Shown one piece after another: positions 52,909 through 62,482 of a stretch of 64,000 nucleotides of DNA; within the stretch, counting starts at the first letter, position 1; every line of letters begins with the position of its first letter. The notes beneath the pieces are model-generated. The model searched no databases. It was not told the origin of the DNA and saw nothing but the letters and a program-made list of their open reading frames with translations. This DNA comes from Halomonas elongata DSM 2581 (GTDB taxonomy: Bacteria; Pseudomonadota; Gammaproteobacteria; Pseudomonadales; Halomonadaceae): contig NC_014532.2 of the NCBI RefSeq assembly GCF_000196875.2, positions 496,001-560,000 of the forward strand, in the 5' to 3' direction. A program made the position numbers and the translations under genes.

Positions 52909-53565
52909 CTAGCGCGTCAGTAGCTCCTGGCCGATCGCCTCGCCCAACCGATCCACGGCATCGGCCAGCTTCTCGTCGATGACGTGGAGATACTCTGTCC
53001 AGTCGTCGACGTGGTGCAGCTCCGCCTTGCCGTCCGAGATGCCGCGCAGCACAACCAGCGGCACGCCGAAACGCGTGCAGGCGCGCAGGCAGGCGTAGCT
53101 CTCCATGTCCACCATGTCGGCGTCGATGGCATCGTAGGCCGCGCCCGAAACGATATCGGCGCCGGTCGACAGCGTCGCCTCGCGAATCCCGGGAATGCGC
53201 AGCGGCAAGGGGAGGGTGGCTGGCAGGTCGAGAAAGGGCGTGACGCCCGGTTCGAAGCCCAGCGGTGAAGCGTCCATATCGCGGTAGGCAACCGACGTCG
53301 CCTGATAGACCTCGGTCTGCTCCAGCTCCCGGCTGCCCGCCGAGCCCAGCGACACCACCAGATCCGGCAGCCGCCCGCGTGCCTGCAGATCGGCCAACGC
53401 GGCGGTGAGCTCCACCGCCGCCTCGACCGGCCCCACGCCGGTCATGAAGGGAACGAAACGCTCCCTGAGATGCGGGCCATATTCAGCATCCGCTGCCATC
53501 ACGAAGAGAACGGAGCGACCGCCCAGGTTCGTCAGCGGTGCCGGTGTGCGTGGTGTATTGCTCAT
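52909..53565 (-). CDS. MTA/SAH nucleosidase-like phosphorylase
   Basis: The 218-residue product has the nucleoside phosphorylase fold: VLFVMAADAEYGPHL (with the catalytic acid near the start), FMTGVGPVEAAVELTAAL, VVSLGSAGSRELEQ, DMVDMESYACLRACTRFGVPLVVLRGISDG. The MESYA and DG motifs are those of the MtnN (PF01048) group. Substrate could be 5'-methylthioadenosine/S-adenosylhomocysteine or another nucleoside. It begins upstream of the voltage-sensor-like gene on the same strand with a 45-base gap. Confidence 0.88.
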   Translation of the reverse strand: MSNTPRTPAPLTNLGGRSVLFVMAADAEYGPHLRERFVPFMTGVGPVEAAVELTAALADLQARGRLPDLVVSLGSAGSRELEQTEVYQATSVAYRDMDASPLGFEPGVTPFLDLPATLPLPLRIPGIREATLSTGADIVSGAAYDAIDADMVDMESYACLRACTRFGVPLVVLRGISDGKAELHHVDDWTEYLHVIDEKLADAVDRLGEAIGQELLTR

Positions 53566-53764
53566 CCCGAGAGTCTCCCGCAGTCCATGAACGACACCAT
53601 CATGGCGGGCGGGGGCGTTGGCGCCAAGCGCTGAAATAGCCTGGCTGGTATTGGTTCGGGTGTCCTGCGTAGATCAATGGTTGAATCGAAAGTGTCGCCA
53701 AACGGTGACATTCTGTATCCCACCTTCTAGGCTGATGAAGAAGCCAACCAGCAAGAGACTGCCG

Positions 53765-54106
53765 ATGGCCAATTACACCACCCCCCGCATCAATTTACAC
53801 CCGCATACACGCAGGGTGCAGATATACCATCGCGATACCCTGCTCGCCGATACCAGCGACGTCATTGAGCTGCGCGAGAAAGACTATCCACAGCGGCAAT
53901 ATCTGCCGCGATCCGATGTGGATATGTCGAAGCCCACCACCTCCACCGCCGTGACCCACTGCCCCGACAAGGGCGACAGCACCTACTACTCATTACCCGA
54001 CCTCCTGGATATCGCCTGGAGCTATGACCACCCCATCGATGAGATGAGCGCCATCGCCGGCCGGCTGGCTTTTGACTCGAATAAAATGACGGAGCTTGTG
54101 GAGTGA
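53765..54106 (+). CDS. DUF427 domain protein
   Basis: The 113-residue product contains TRRVQIYHRDTLLADTSDVIELREKDYPQRQYLPRSDVDM and GDSTYYSLPDLLDIAWSYDHP, diagnostic of DUF427. The function is unknown; structures show a compact beta fold. I chose ATG at 53765 over an earlier ATG because it gives the usual length and starts MANYTTPRI. It is divergent from the nucleosidase gene. Confidence 0.85.
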   Translation: MANYTTPRINLHPHTRRVQIYHRDTLLADTSDVIELREKDYPQRQYLPRSDVDMSKPTTSTAVTHCPDKGDSTYYSLPDLLDIAWSYDHPIDEMSAIAGRLAFDSNKMTELVE

Positions 54107-54349
54107 CGTCCGCTATCGACCCAAAGCGGCCATACTGGAAAAGGCAATATGTGTGCTCATTGGTGATATATAGCAGTCTCGATGAAAATGTTCATTAAAG
54201 CCAGCGGATTAAGGGTGAAGTATGAGAACATTGTACTCGCACACTCGTTAAAGTGAAAAACGTGCGTGCTATCTAATTCCTATTATACAAGCTGGCAATT
54301 CGCTACCTAGCTGGTAAGATTTTATTTCGAGTAAAAGAGAGGATGAATT

Positions 54350-56083
54350 TTGGCTATGAACCCCATTATTAAGGCGCAGCTCCAGAACTTCAAGGAGATG
54401 AACCCTAATGAACATTTGAACGATTCCGATTTTTTTGAAGTAATGTCAATTTTTTCATTGGAAAATGGGATCCTTGGTGAAAATATTGACCCCTTTAAAG
54501 CTCATTTGCGAGGGGATGAGTTTGGTGTTGATGGCGTTGCAATCTCAGTTCAAGGAACTTTGTGCTCAGATATTGATGAAGCAATTGAAATTCTTTCTCA
54601 TGGAAAAAATCATAACTCTGAGTTCCATTTTTATCAGTCAAAAATATCAAGCAGCTTGGACTATGGGGATGTTTCGAAATTTCTGGATGCTGTGTATGAC
54701 TTCTTCTCTGATCAAAAATTAATTGAGGGAGAGCAGTTGGTAAGTTTGGCAGAAGTGAAAGATGCAATATATGAAAGCGCAGCCAAAACGAGTCCCTCGC
54801 TGAGGTGCTATTACTGTACGACAGGAACCGGTCAAGCGTCTGATGTCATTAGGAGGTTAATTGAAACAAACAAAGCAAGGTTGCTTGAATTGAACATATT
54901 TGATGACGTACATATCGAATGTGTCGGTGCAAAAACTATTCAAACTGGATTTCGTTCAGCCACTAACTCATCATCTGCAAAATTAAATTTCCAAAAATCT
55001 ATAACCATGCCGGCTCATGATAAAGTTGATGAGGCTCACATTGGATATGTGTCTGCATCAGAGATATTAGAAATAGCACTTGGAGAGGAGGACCAAGAGG
55101 GCACCCGCCATGTAAACAGAGCGCTATTTTACGATAATGTAAGGGATTTCAACCCCAACTCAGAAATAAATAAGTCAATAATTTACGAGTTGGAGCATGG
55201 AGACAATGCTTCTTTTGTGTTTAAAAATAATGGAGTTACGATTGTCGCAAAAAGTATAGACCGAAAGGGCGACACCTTTAGCCTAGAAGATTATCAAATT
55301 GTTAACGGCTGTCAAACTGCAAATATTTTAGCCCACATTAGAGATAAGGCGGAGAATATTTCTGTTCCATTACGCTTAATCGGCTGCAGAGACCCTGATT
55401 TTGTTTCTAATATTATAGTTGGAACTAACCGTCAGAACGAAGTCAGGGAGGACCAGTTCTGGGCGATGCTGCCATTTATGAAGGACCTTGAGGAATACTG
55501 CGCTTCTCAGAATATGTCCTCTCGGATATATATTGAGCGAAGGGATAATCAATATCGAGATACTTCAATAGAGCGAACTCGGATTTTTCGACCCTCGGAC
55601 TTGATGAAGGCAGCTGCGGCGATGTTTTTCTATCAGCCTCACCGAGCCGCTCGAGACCATAGAGGAATTCGAAAAGAGTTCTCAAGGAAAATTTTTTCCG
55701 AAAGTCATAATGTTGAGCTTTATCACTTGGCTGCATTTGCGTTATATAAATTTGACTATTTAATCCGCTCTGGAAAAGTTGATAGGTCTCGAGTTATTTT
55801 TAAATTTTATGCCTTATATGCATTAATAAAGAGTTATTGGAGAACTCCAGATATTTTGGACGCGCCGTCAAGATCACAAAAAAAGGTTAGGAATTCTGTT
55901 ATTTCGATATTAGATAATAACGAAAGGTTTGTAGGTCACATTGAGGAAGCTGTAGGTCATCTTGAAAACCTGACGGCTGAAGCAGGCGCAACATCTCGGG
56001 AAAAGATTCGTGATTATATTAGAAGTGAAAGTGTAGTGGACGAGTTTAATAAGAGGCTCTTTCCTAGCAAGCAGGAAGGTTGA
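54350..56083 (+). CDS. AIPR-family (abortive infection phage resistance) protein with nuclease-like N-terminus
   Basis: The 577-residue product has the AIPR domain (about residues 230-480): FVFKNNGVTIVAK, DYQIVNGCQTANIL and TNRQNEVREDQFWAM. The first 130 residues carry D56-E57, D61-G and Q96-S-K98 (FYQSK), the spacing of a PD-(D/E)xK nuclease core. AIPR proteins are implicated in abortive phage infection; the mechanism is unknown. Start: TTG at 54350 lies 7 bases from GAGAGG; the ATG at 54356 is an alternative. Base composition is far lower in GC than the surroundings, with rare codons such as ATA and AGA, so it was probably acquired. It lies just beside recDBC on the opposite strand. Confidence 0.88.
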   Translation: MAMNPIIKAQLQNFKEMNPNEHLNDSDFFEVMSIFSLENGILGENIDPFKAHLRGDEFGVDGVAISVQGTLCSDIDEAIEILSHGKNHNSEFHFYQSKISSSLDYGDVSKFLDAVYDFFSDQKLIEGEQLVSLAEVKDAIYESAAKTSPSLRCYYCTTGTGQASDVIRRLIETNKARLLELNIFDDVHIECVGAKTIQTGFRSATNSSSAKLNFQKSITMPAHDKVDEAHIGYVSASEILEIALGEEDQEGTRHVNRALFYDNVRDFNPNSEINKSIIYELEHGDNASFVFKNNGVTIVAKSIDRKGDTFSLEDYQIVNGCQTANILAHIRDKAENISVPLRLIGCRDPDFVSNIIVGTNRQNEVREDQFWAMLPFMKDLEEYCASQNMSSRIYIERRDNQYRDTSIERTRIFRPSDLMKAAAAMFFYQPHRAARDHRGIRKEFSRKIFSESHNVELYHLAAFALYKFDYLIRSGKVDRSRVIFKFYALYALIKSYWRTPDILDAPSRSQKKVRNSVISILDNNERFVGHIEEAVGHLENLTAEAGATSREKIRDYIRSESVVDEFNKRLFPSKQEG

Positions 56084-56243
56084 AAGCATTGTGCGGCACA
56101 GGTCATGGGGTATAACAAGGCCAGGCACGGCGACGCCTTCACGACAAAGCCGCGCATGCTTGCAGCGTTATATCTGCTCTGGCTTAACGTCCGCTCATGG
56201 CCGAAAGCAGTCTTCTATTGCAACCTGCTATAGGTTGTGTCCA

Positions 56244-58430
56244 TCAACTCCCCAACCCACTCACCCGCATCACTCTCCGCTGCGCGGCGTCCAGTAGCTG
56301 CCCTCGGCCGGTTTCCACGAGCGTGAGCCAGTGGCGGGCGCGGGTGATGCCGGTGTAGACGAGTTCTCTTGTGAGAATCGGGTTGGGGGCGTCGGGGAGT
56401 ACCAGGGCGGCGTGGGTGAATTCCGAGCCCTGGGATTTGTGTACGGTCATGGCGAACACGGTTTCCACGGCTTGCAGGCGTGAGGGCAGTACCCATTTGA
56501 TGCGGTCGCTGCCGTCGCCGGCGGGGAAGGCGACGCGCAGCAGGCGCGGGTTGTTGTCGCTTGAGTTGGCGTCGGGGCGGGGCATGGCGAGGGTGATGCC
56601 GATGTCGCCGTTCATCAGCCCGAGGCCGTAGTCGTTCTTGGTCACCAGGACAGGGCGGCCGGGGTACCAGAGCTGGCGGCCGTCCTGGCTGTCGATCAGT
56701 CCTTCCTTTTCCAGTGCCTGGCGCACGCGTTCGTTCAGGCCTTCCACGCCCCAGGGGCCACGCCGCAGGGCGCACAGCAGTTGGAAGTGGCCGTGGGCTT
56801 CGAGCACTTTTCTGGCCCAGTCGTCGAAGGCCGTGTGATCGGCGTCGTCCGCTGGACGTTGCTCGGCCATGATCGAGAGGAAGTGCTGGTAACCGACCGG
56901 CGGCGTTCTGCTGGCGGCTGCGTCGCTTGTCTCGGCCTTGGGAAAGCCTTCGGGATAGCCGGTCACCGCGAGGCGGGCCAGGCGGCGTTCGTCGTCCTTG
57001 GGCAGCTTCAGGTGCGAGAGATCGGCGAAGCCGGCGCTGAGTGCCTGCTGAATCGCCCGGCGCTGCTCGGCGGGCTCGTTCTCTCGATCGAGCGGGGCGT
57101 TGATGGCGGCGGCCAGTTGGCCGATGCCGCTGTCGGCGGTGAAGCGGTGGCTGACGCGCAGCATGGCGATGCTCTGGTCGAGCGGTTGGCCGTCGGCGTC
57201 GAGATAGTCGCCGGGCAGCGTCTGGCCGGTGGCATCATTCAGCCAGTCGGCGGTGGCCGGGGTGTAGTGGCCGCCATCGGCGCGGGCGCAGAGGTCGCCG
57301 AGGATCGAGCCGGCTTCCACCGAGGCAAGCTGGTCCTTGTCGCCGAGCAGGACCAGCCGGGCGTGGGGCGGCAGGGCTTCGAGCAGGGCGGCCATCATGC
57401 CCACGTCGACCATCGAGGCTTCGTCGACCACCAGTACGTCGAGCGGCAGCGGGTTATGGCGGTCGTGGCGGAAGCGGCGGGTGTCCGGGCGTGAGCCGAG
57501 CAGTCGGTGCAGCGTGGAAACGTCCTGCGGCACGGCTTTGTGGAGCCGTGCGGCGGGGCTTGTCTCGCCATCGCTCGGTGTCGTCTCGATTCCGGCCTGA
57601 CTGGCCAGGGAGTCGAAGGGCAACTGGCCGACCTGGCCGGAGATGGATTCGTTGAGCCGGGCGGCGGCCTTGCCGGTGGGCGCGGCGAGGCGGATGCGCA
57701 GGGCGGGCTCGCCGGCGCCCAGGGTGAGGGCCTGGAGCAGGGCGAGCAGGCGTACCACGGTGGTGGTCTTGCCGGTGCCGGGGCCGCCAGTGATCACCGC
57801 GAAGCGCGAACGCGTGGCCAGGGCGCAGGCGGTCTTCTGCCAGTCGAGCGGCGGGGCGGGTTGCGCGTCACGAGGCACAAAGAGGGTGTCGAGCAGCGGC
57901 CGCAGGCTGGCGGCTTCCACGGTCGTTTCATCGATCGTGAGCCGTGTTGAGATCCGGCTGTGGATATCCTGCTCGTGTTGCCAGTAGCGGCGCATATACA
58001 GCCGGGGCCGTTCGGCGTCGCCGTCGAGCACCAGGGGCGTGGCGCCGGGGCCGTCGCCGACCAGCTCGGGCTGGTGCAGGGCGGCGCGCCAGGTGGCGAC
58101 ATCGAGCCCGGCCATCACCTGGCTGGGCAGCGGCGGCGGTTCCTCCAGGCTGTCGCCCTCGGGGGGTAGCGAGAGGGCGAGGTCCGGTGTTTCCAGGGTG
58201 AGGGCGAGGTCGAGGCAGACATGCCCGCGCCCGAGCTGGTGGCTGGCGAGTGCCGCGGCCAGCAGCAGCGCGGGTGAGGCCTCACTTACCTCGCGACGCA
58301 GGAAATCGGCGAAGGCGCGGTCGAGCGAGCGCAGCCAGCCGCGCGCCACCCAGCGCTCGAGCAGGGCGAACAGCGCTTCGTGATCGTCGAGGGCGCGCTC
58401 GGGGGAAACAGTCGTGATATCCGGCGTCAT
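56244..58430 (-). CDS. recD: Exodeoxyribonuclease V alpha subunit RecD
   Basis: The 728-residue protein has Walker A ITGGPGTGKTTTVV with Lys221, LAAPTGKAAARL, VDEASMVDVGMMAALLEAL (Walker B), LLGDKDQLASVEAGSILGDL and the C-terminal helicase motif MTVHKSQGSEFTHAALVLP. It is the 5'-3' helicase subunit of RecBCD. It overlaps the recB stop by 4 bases. The order is recC, recB, recD. Confidence 0.95.
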   Translation of the reverse strand: MTPDITTVSPERALDDHEALFALLERWVARGWLRSLDRAFADFLRREVSEASPALLLAAALASHQLGRGHVCLDLALTLETPDLALSLPPEGDSLEEPPPLPSQVMAGLDVATWRAALHQPELVGDGPGATPLVLDGDAERPRLYMRRYWQHEQDIHSRISTRLTIDETTVEAASLRPLLDTLFVPRDAQPAPPLDWQKTACALATRSRFAVITGGPGTGKTTTVVRLLALLQALTLGAGEPALRIRLAAPTGKAAARLNESISGQVGQLPFDSLASQAGIETTPSDGETSPAARLHKAVPQDVSTLHRLLGSRPDTRRFRHDRHNPLPLDVLVVDEASMVDVGMMAALLEALPPHARLVLLGDKDQLASVEAGSILGDLCARADGGHYTPATADWLNDATGQTLPGDYLDADGQPLDQSIAMLRVSHRFTADSGIGQLAAAINAPLDRENEPAEQRRAIQQALSAGFADLSHLKLPKDDERRLARLAVTGYPEGFPKAETSDAAASRTPPVGYQHFLSIMAEQRPADDADHTAFDDWARKVLEAHGHFQLLCALRRGPWGVEGLNERVRQALEKEGLIDSQDGRQLWYPGRPVLVTKNDYGLGLMNGDIGITLAMPRPDANSSDNNPRLLRVAFPAGDGSDRIKWVLPSRLQAVETVFAMTVHKSQGSEFTHAALVLPDAPNPILTRELVYTGITRARHWLTLVETGRGQLLDAAQRRVMRVSGLGS

Positions 58431-61400
58431 GCGGCGGTCTCCTCGGCGTCGCGGAACAGGGCGTCGAGCCCTTCGATCAGTTCGCGGGATGGGCGCTCGG
58501 CATGCACGCCGCGCGAGGGCGAGCGGGTGCCGCGCAGGAAGACGTAGAGCGCGCCGCCCAGGTGGCGGTCGATGTCGTAGTCCGGCAGGCGGGAACTGAG
58601 CAGCCGGTGCAGGGCCAGCAGGTACAGGCAGTACTGCACGTCGTAGCGTTTCTCGAGCACCGCATCAATCATGGCCTCGGGCGAGTAGGCGGCGTCGTCC
58701 GCCCCCAGGTGGTTGGACTTCCAGTCGAGCACGTAATAGCGCCCCTGGTGTTCCGCCACCAGGTCGATGAAACCCTTGAGCATGCCGTTGAGCCGGTCGG
58801 GGTCGAGCGCCGGCCGGGGCCTTCCGCCGAGTGTGTGAGTGCTTACGAGGGCGTCCAGTCGGCGGGTGTCGACCCGGTGGGCGGCCAGCCAGAATTCCAT
58901 CTCGATCTTGTAGCTCTCGAGCCGGTCGAGGCGCAGCGGGGTGTCGTCCGTCGTCGTTTCCGCTGGGCTGTTCGGAACCGGCAGTTCGGCGCTCAACAGG
59001 CTGGGCAGCCATTCGGCGAGGGCGGGAATCTGGTTCTCCCAGCCGCGTCGGTTGGCGCGACGGGCCAGGGTTTCGTCGCGTAGTGGGGCGTCCTCGGCGA
59101 CCCGGGAGAAGCCGTGCTGGCCGGCCCATTCCAGCAGGCCGTGCAAAAATGTGCCCGCCGAGGGGCCGCGTGGAAAGGCATGGAGTGAGCCCTCGCTCGC
59201 CGGCTCTTTGTTGACAGGCATGGCGCCGCTGTCGCGGGGCTCGTCGTGGACCTCGCGGGCGCTTTCCTCGCTGGGCGTGGTGGGCTCGCTGCGCGATGCG
59301 GGTGCCGAGTCGTCGCTGCCCATGGCTGAATCACTATGGCTTGAATAACCCAGCGCCGAGTAGCTGGCGATCCACCAGTGTTCGCGGATGGTGCGTTGCG
59401 GGCGGCGTGCCGGGGCCAGCGGTGCCTCGTCGTTGTCCGGCGGCACGGGCGTGGTGTCCGCTTCGGGAGCGTCACTGACGACGACCGTGCCACCCGTGGT
59501 GCCGCTCGGAGTACTATCATGAGCCGCGTCGCCGAGGGCTTCCAGCGCGGGGCGCAGGGCCTCGGGAGGCAGCGGTTGGCCGCTGGCGACGAGCCGGCCG
59601 ATGGCCGAGTGCTCGAGGCCTTCCAGCGGGGCGAGGCCGAGCCAGGTGGCATGCCGTGCCCGGGTCAGGGCGACGTAGAGCTTGCGCATGTCTTCGCTGA
59701 GTCGTTCGTGATCGGCGCGCTCGCGTATTGCCTCGTCGGCTTCCAGGGAGAGGTGCAGCCGGCCCTCGTCATCGTGCCAGCGCAGCGGCAGGTCGGTTTT
59801 CTTTGTCGGCCGGGCGGCGGCGATGAAGGGCAGGAAGACCAGCGGGTACTCGAGCCCCTTGGACTTGTGGATAGTGACGACCTGGACGAGATCGGCGTCG
59901 CTTTCCAGACGCAGGCGATGGGCCTCGCCCTGCTCCTGCGGTCGGGCGATGGCTTCGCGCAGGTGGCGCAGCAGGGCGTGTTCGCCGTCGAGTTCGCTGC
60001 TGGCTTGCTGGAGCAGTTCGCCGAGGTGCAGCAAGTCAGTGAGTCTTCGCTCGCCTTCCGGCACCGTCAGCAGCCGGCCGGGCACGCTGAAGTCGGCCAG
60101 CAGCCGGTGCAGCATCGGCAGTACGCCGCGCTGTCGCCATTGGCGATGGTAGTCGCGGAACTGCATCACCCGCGCTTCCCAGGCCAGCTCGTCCTGCTGG
60201 TTGCCGCCGCTCATGGCGTCCAGCTCGGCCAGCGTCAGGCCGAGGCTGGGGCTGGCCAGGGCGGCGCGCAGGGCGCGATCGTCGTCGGGCGCGGCACAGG
60301 CGGCCAGCCACAATTCCAGCTCGGCGGCGGCTTCGGTCTCGTACACGCCTTCCTTGTCGGAGAGGTAGACGCTGCGCACGCCGCGCTCGAGCAGTGCGCG
60401 ACGGATGGCGCGCGCCTCGCCGGCGTTGTTGACCAGCACGGCGAGATCCGATGGCGCCAGCGGGCGGAAATCCTCGCCCTCGGTGAAGCCGGTTCGGCCG
60501 GCCTGGCCTTCACGGAGCAGCGCGGCCATCTGGCTGGCGCAGCGCGAGGCCAGCTCCCGCAGGTAAGCGGATTTCGACAGCGGCGTCTCGGAATCGAGGT
60601 GCCAGAGGGTCAGGGCCGCCTGGGGCGCGCCGTCGCGGGTCAGTGAGTCCTTGCGTCCCTTGGCGCTGACGGGCTGAAAGGGAACAGGGTTGCTGAATCC
60701 CTGGCTGAATGGCTGCGCAGATGGATCACTTCGTTGCGCGGTGCTCGAAAGCTCGCCTAACCGCTCGTTATGTCTCGCTTCCTGTGCGCCGTGCGCCTCG
60801 TGCTCCATTCCGCTCGCCGATTGATCCAGTGATTCAGATTGCTTTTTACGGAACAGGAAAGCGCCGGCTTCGTTGTTTGCCTCGGCGTGTTCGAAGACGC
60901 GGTTGACCGCGGCGACCATGTTGGCGGCGGAGCGGAAGTTGGTGCCGAGGGTGACGTGGCGACCGGCGGTGTCGCGCCGGGCCTCGAGATAGGTGTGGAT
61001 ATCGGCGCCGCGGAAGGCGTAGATGGCCTGCTTGGGGTCGCCGATCAGCAGCACGGCGCTCTTTTCACTGTCATCAACGACGCCACGGTTCTCGGCCAGT
61101 CGATAGACGTGGTCGAACAGCCGGTACTGCACCGGGTCGGTGTCCTGGAACTCGTCGACCAGCGCCACCGGGAACTGGGCGCGGATGCGCGAGGCGAGGG
61201 TGTCGCCGGCTTCGCCCTGGAAGGCTGCATCGAGCCGGTGCAGCAGGTCGTCGGGGCCAAGCTCGGCGCGGCGGCGCTGGACCGTCTCGCGGCGCCGGGC
61301 CATCCAGTGCACGGCGTGGGAGAGCAGGTCGGCGAAGGGCTCGGGCAGCTCGGCCAGACGGTCGCGCAGTTCGGCCAGGGCGTCCAGGGCGGGATGCGTC

Positions 61401-62482
61401 GGCGGCGGGCCTTCCTTCCAGATCTCGGCCAGGCCCTCCGGCGTCAGGCGTTTCCAGGCGGCATCGGTGAGGTCGGGCGTCACGGCCTCGGGGTCGTTGG
61501 CCCAGTCGCGCAGCTTGTTGAGCCAGTTGGCGCGGTTCTTGGCGTTGAGCTTCTGGCCATGGAATGCCTTGCGGTCGGCGGCGTCCTCGAGCAGCGCTTC
61601 CAGTTCGTCGACCCAGGTTGGCCAGGGGGCCTTGAGTTCGCCGAGGATGCGTTCGCGCTCGGCCCGGGCGTTGGCCAGCGTCTCGGCCGGCGGTGGCGCC
61701 TCGGGCAGGGCGGCGGCGTGGACCCGCAGGCGGCCGACGGCCTCGTTGAGGGCGTCCGGCGAGGCCCAGTGCTTGGTGATCACGCCCAGGGCCTCGGGGT
61801 CGAGGGCGTAGTAGAAGGTTCGCCAGTAGTCCCGGGCAATTTCCTGATCCATCGCCGACTGGTCGAGTTCCATGGTCAGGGCGAACAGGCTGCCGCTGTC
61901 GAAGGCGTGCTCGCGCAGCATGCGGTGGCACCAAGCGTGGATGGTGGAGACGGCGGCTTCGTCCATCCATTCGGCGGCCAGGCGCAGGCGGCGGGCGCAG
62001 GCCGGCCAGCTTTCCCGGGGGTAGCTGTCGCGCAGGGCGAGCAGCGGGTCCGCGGGGCGCTCGGCGGTGGAGGCGCTGTCGGGCACTGGCTCTGCCGAAC
62101 CCTGTGGCTCGGCGAAGAGATCGCCGGTTTCGGGGGGCGCTTTGTCGGCGCCTGTTCCAGACGCCTCTTCGGCGTCTCCGCTACCTTTGCCCGCCGCGCT
62201 GGTGTCGGCCTGAAAGGCGTCGGCGGCTTCGACGAGCCGGGCGCGGATGCGTTCGCGCAGTTCCTGGGTGGCGGCGTTGGTGAAGGTCACCACCAGGATT
62301 TCCGGTGGCGTCAGTGGTCGGGGAAAGGCCGCGGTGTCGTCGGCGTCGCGCGGTCCCAGCACCAGTCGCAGGTAGAGCAGGGCGATGGTGAAGGTCTTGC
62401 CGGTGCCGGCACTGGCCTCGATCAGGCGGCTGCCGGGCAGCGGCAGGTGAATCGGGTCCAGGTTGGGGGCGTGTTCGCTCAT
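58427..62482 (-). CDS. recB: Exodeoxyribonuclease V beta subunit RecB
   Basis: The 1,351-residue protein has Walker A ASAGTGKT (residues 23-30), FTNAATQELRERI, LVDEFQDTDP, LLIGDPKQAIYAFRGADI, VTIHKSKGLEYPLVFLPF, LYVALTRARHATWLGL, and the nuclease motif VLDWKSNHLG near the C-terminus. It is about 170 residues longer than E. coli RecB; the excess sits in Ala/Glu/Ser-rich insertions at about residues 85-143 (DTSAAGKGSGDAEEASG) and others at about 525-605 and 1050-1115. The ATG at 62482 overlaps the recC stop by 4 bases. Confidence 0.95.
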   Translation of the reverse strand: MSEHAPNLDPIHLPLPGSRLIEASAGTGKTFTIALLYLRLVLGPRDADDTAAFPRPLTPPEILVVTFTNAATQELRERIRARLVEAADAFQADTSAAGKGSGDAEEASGTGADKAPPETGDLFAEPQGSAEPVPDSASTAERPADPLLALRDSYPRESWPACARRLRLAAEWMDEAAVSTIHAWCHRMLREHAFDSGSLFALTMELDQSAMDQEIARDYWRTFYYALDPEALGVITKHWASPDALNEAVGRLRVHAAALPEAPPPAETLANARAERERILGELKAPWPTWVDELEALLEDAADRKAFHGQKLNAKNRANWLNKLRDWANDPEAVTPDLTDAAWKRLTPEGLAEIWKEGPPPTHPALDALAELRDRLAELPEPFADLLSHAVHWMARRRETVQRRRAELGPDDLLHRLDAAFQGEAGDTLASRIRAQFPVALVDEFQDTDPVQYRLFDHVYRLAENRGVVDDSEKSAVLLIGDPKQAIYAFRGADIHTYLEARRDTAGRHVTLGTNFRSAANMVAAVNRVFEHAEANNEAGAFLFRKKQSESLDQSASGMEHEAHGAQEARHNERLGELSSTAQRSDPSAQPFSQGFSNPVPFQPVSAKGRKDSLTRDGAPQAALTLWHLDSETPLSKSAYLRELASRCASQMAALLREGQAGRTGFTEGEDFRPLAPSDLAVLVNNAGEARAIRRALLERGVRSVYLSDKEGVYETEAAAELELWLAACAAPDDDRALRAALASPSLGLTLAELDAMSGGNQQDELAWEARVMQFRDYHRQWRQRGVLPMLHRLLADFSVPGRLLTVPEGERRLTDLLHLGELLQQASSELDGEHALLRHLREAIARPQEQGEAHRLRLESDADLVQVVTIHKSKGLEYPLVFLPFIAAARPTKKTDLPLRWHDDEGRLHLSLEADEAIRERADHERLSEDMRKLYVALTRARHATWLGLAPLEGLEHSAIGRLVASGQPLPPEALRPALEALGDAAHDSTPSGTTGGTVVVSDAPEADTTPVPPDNDEAPLAPARRPQRTIREHWWIASYSALGYSSHSDSAMGSDDSAPASRSEPTTPSEESAREVHDEPRDSGAMPVNKEPASEGSLHAFPRGPSAGTFLHGLLEWAGQHGFSRVAEDAPLRDETLARRANRRGWENQIPALAEWLPSLLSAELPVPNSPAETTTDDTPLRLDRLESYKIEMEFWLAAHRVDTRRLDALVSTHTLGGRPRPALDPDRLNGMLKGFIDLVAEHQGRYYVLDWKSNHLGADDAAYSPEAMIDAVLEKRYDVQYCLYLLALHRLLSSRLPDYDIDRHLGGALYVFLRGTRSPSRGVHAERPSRELIEGLDALFRDAEETAA

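Noticed and set aside
56084..56243. Attachment site or terminal repeat bordering the AIPR gene
   Set aside because: I compared both flanks (54107-54349 and 56084-56243) by eye and found no matching direct or inverted repeats; only a 6-bp hairpin CAACCT/AGGTTG at 56221-56237.
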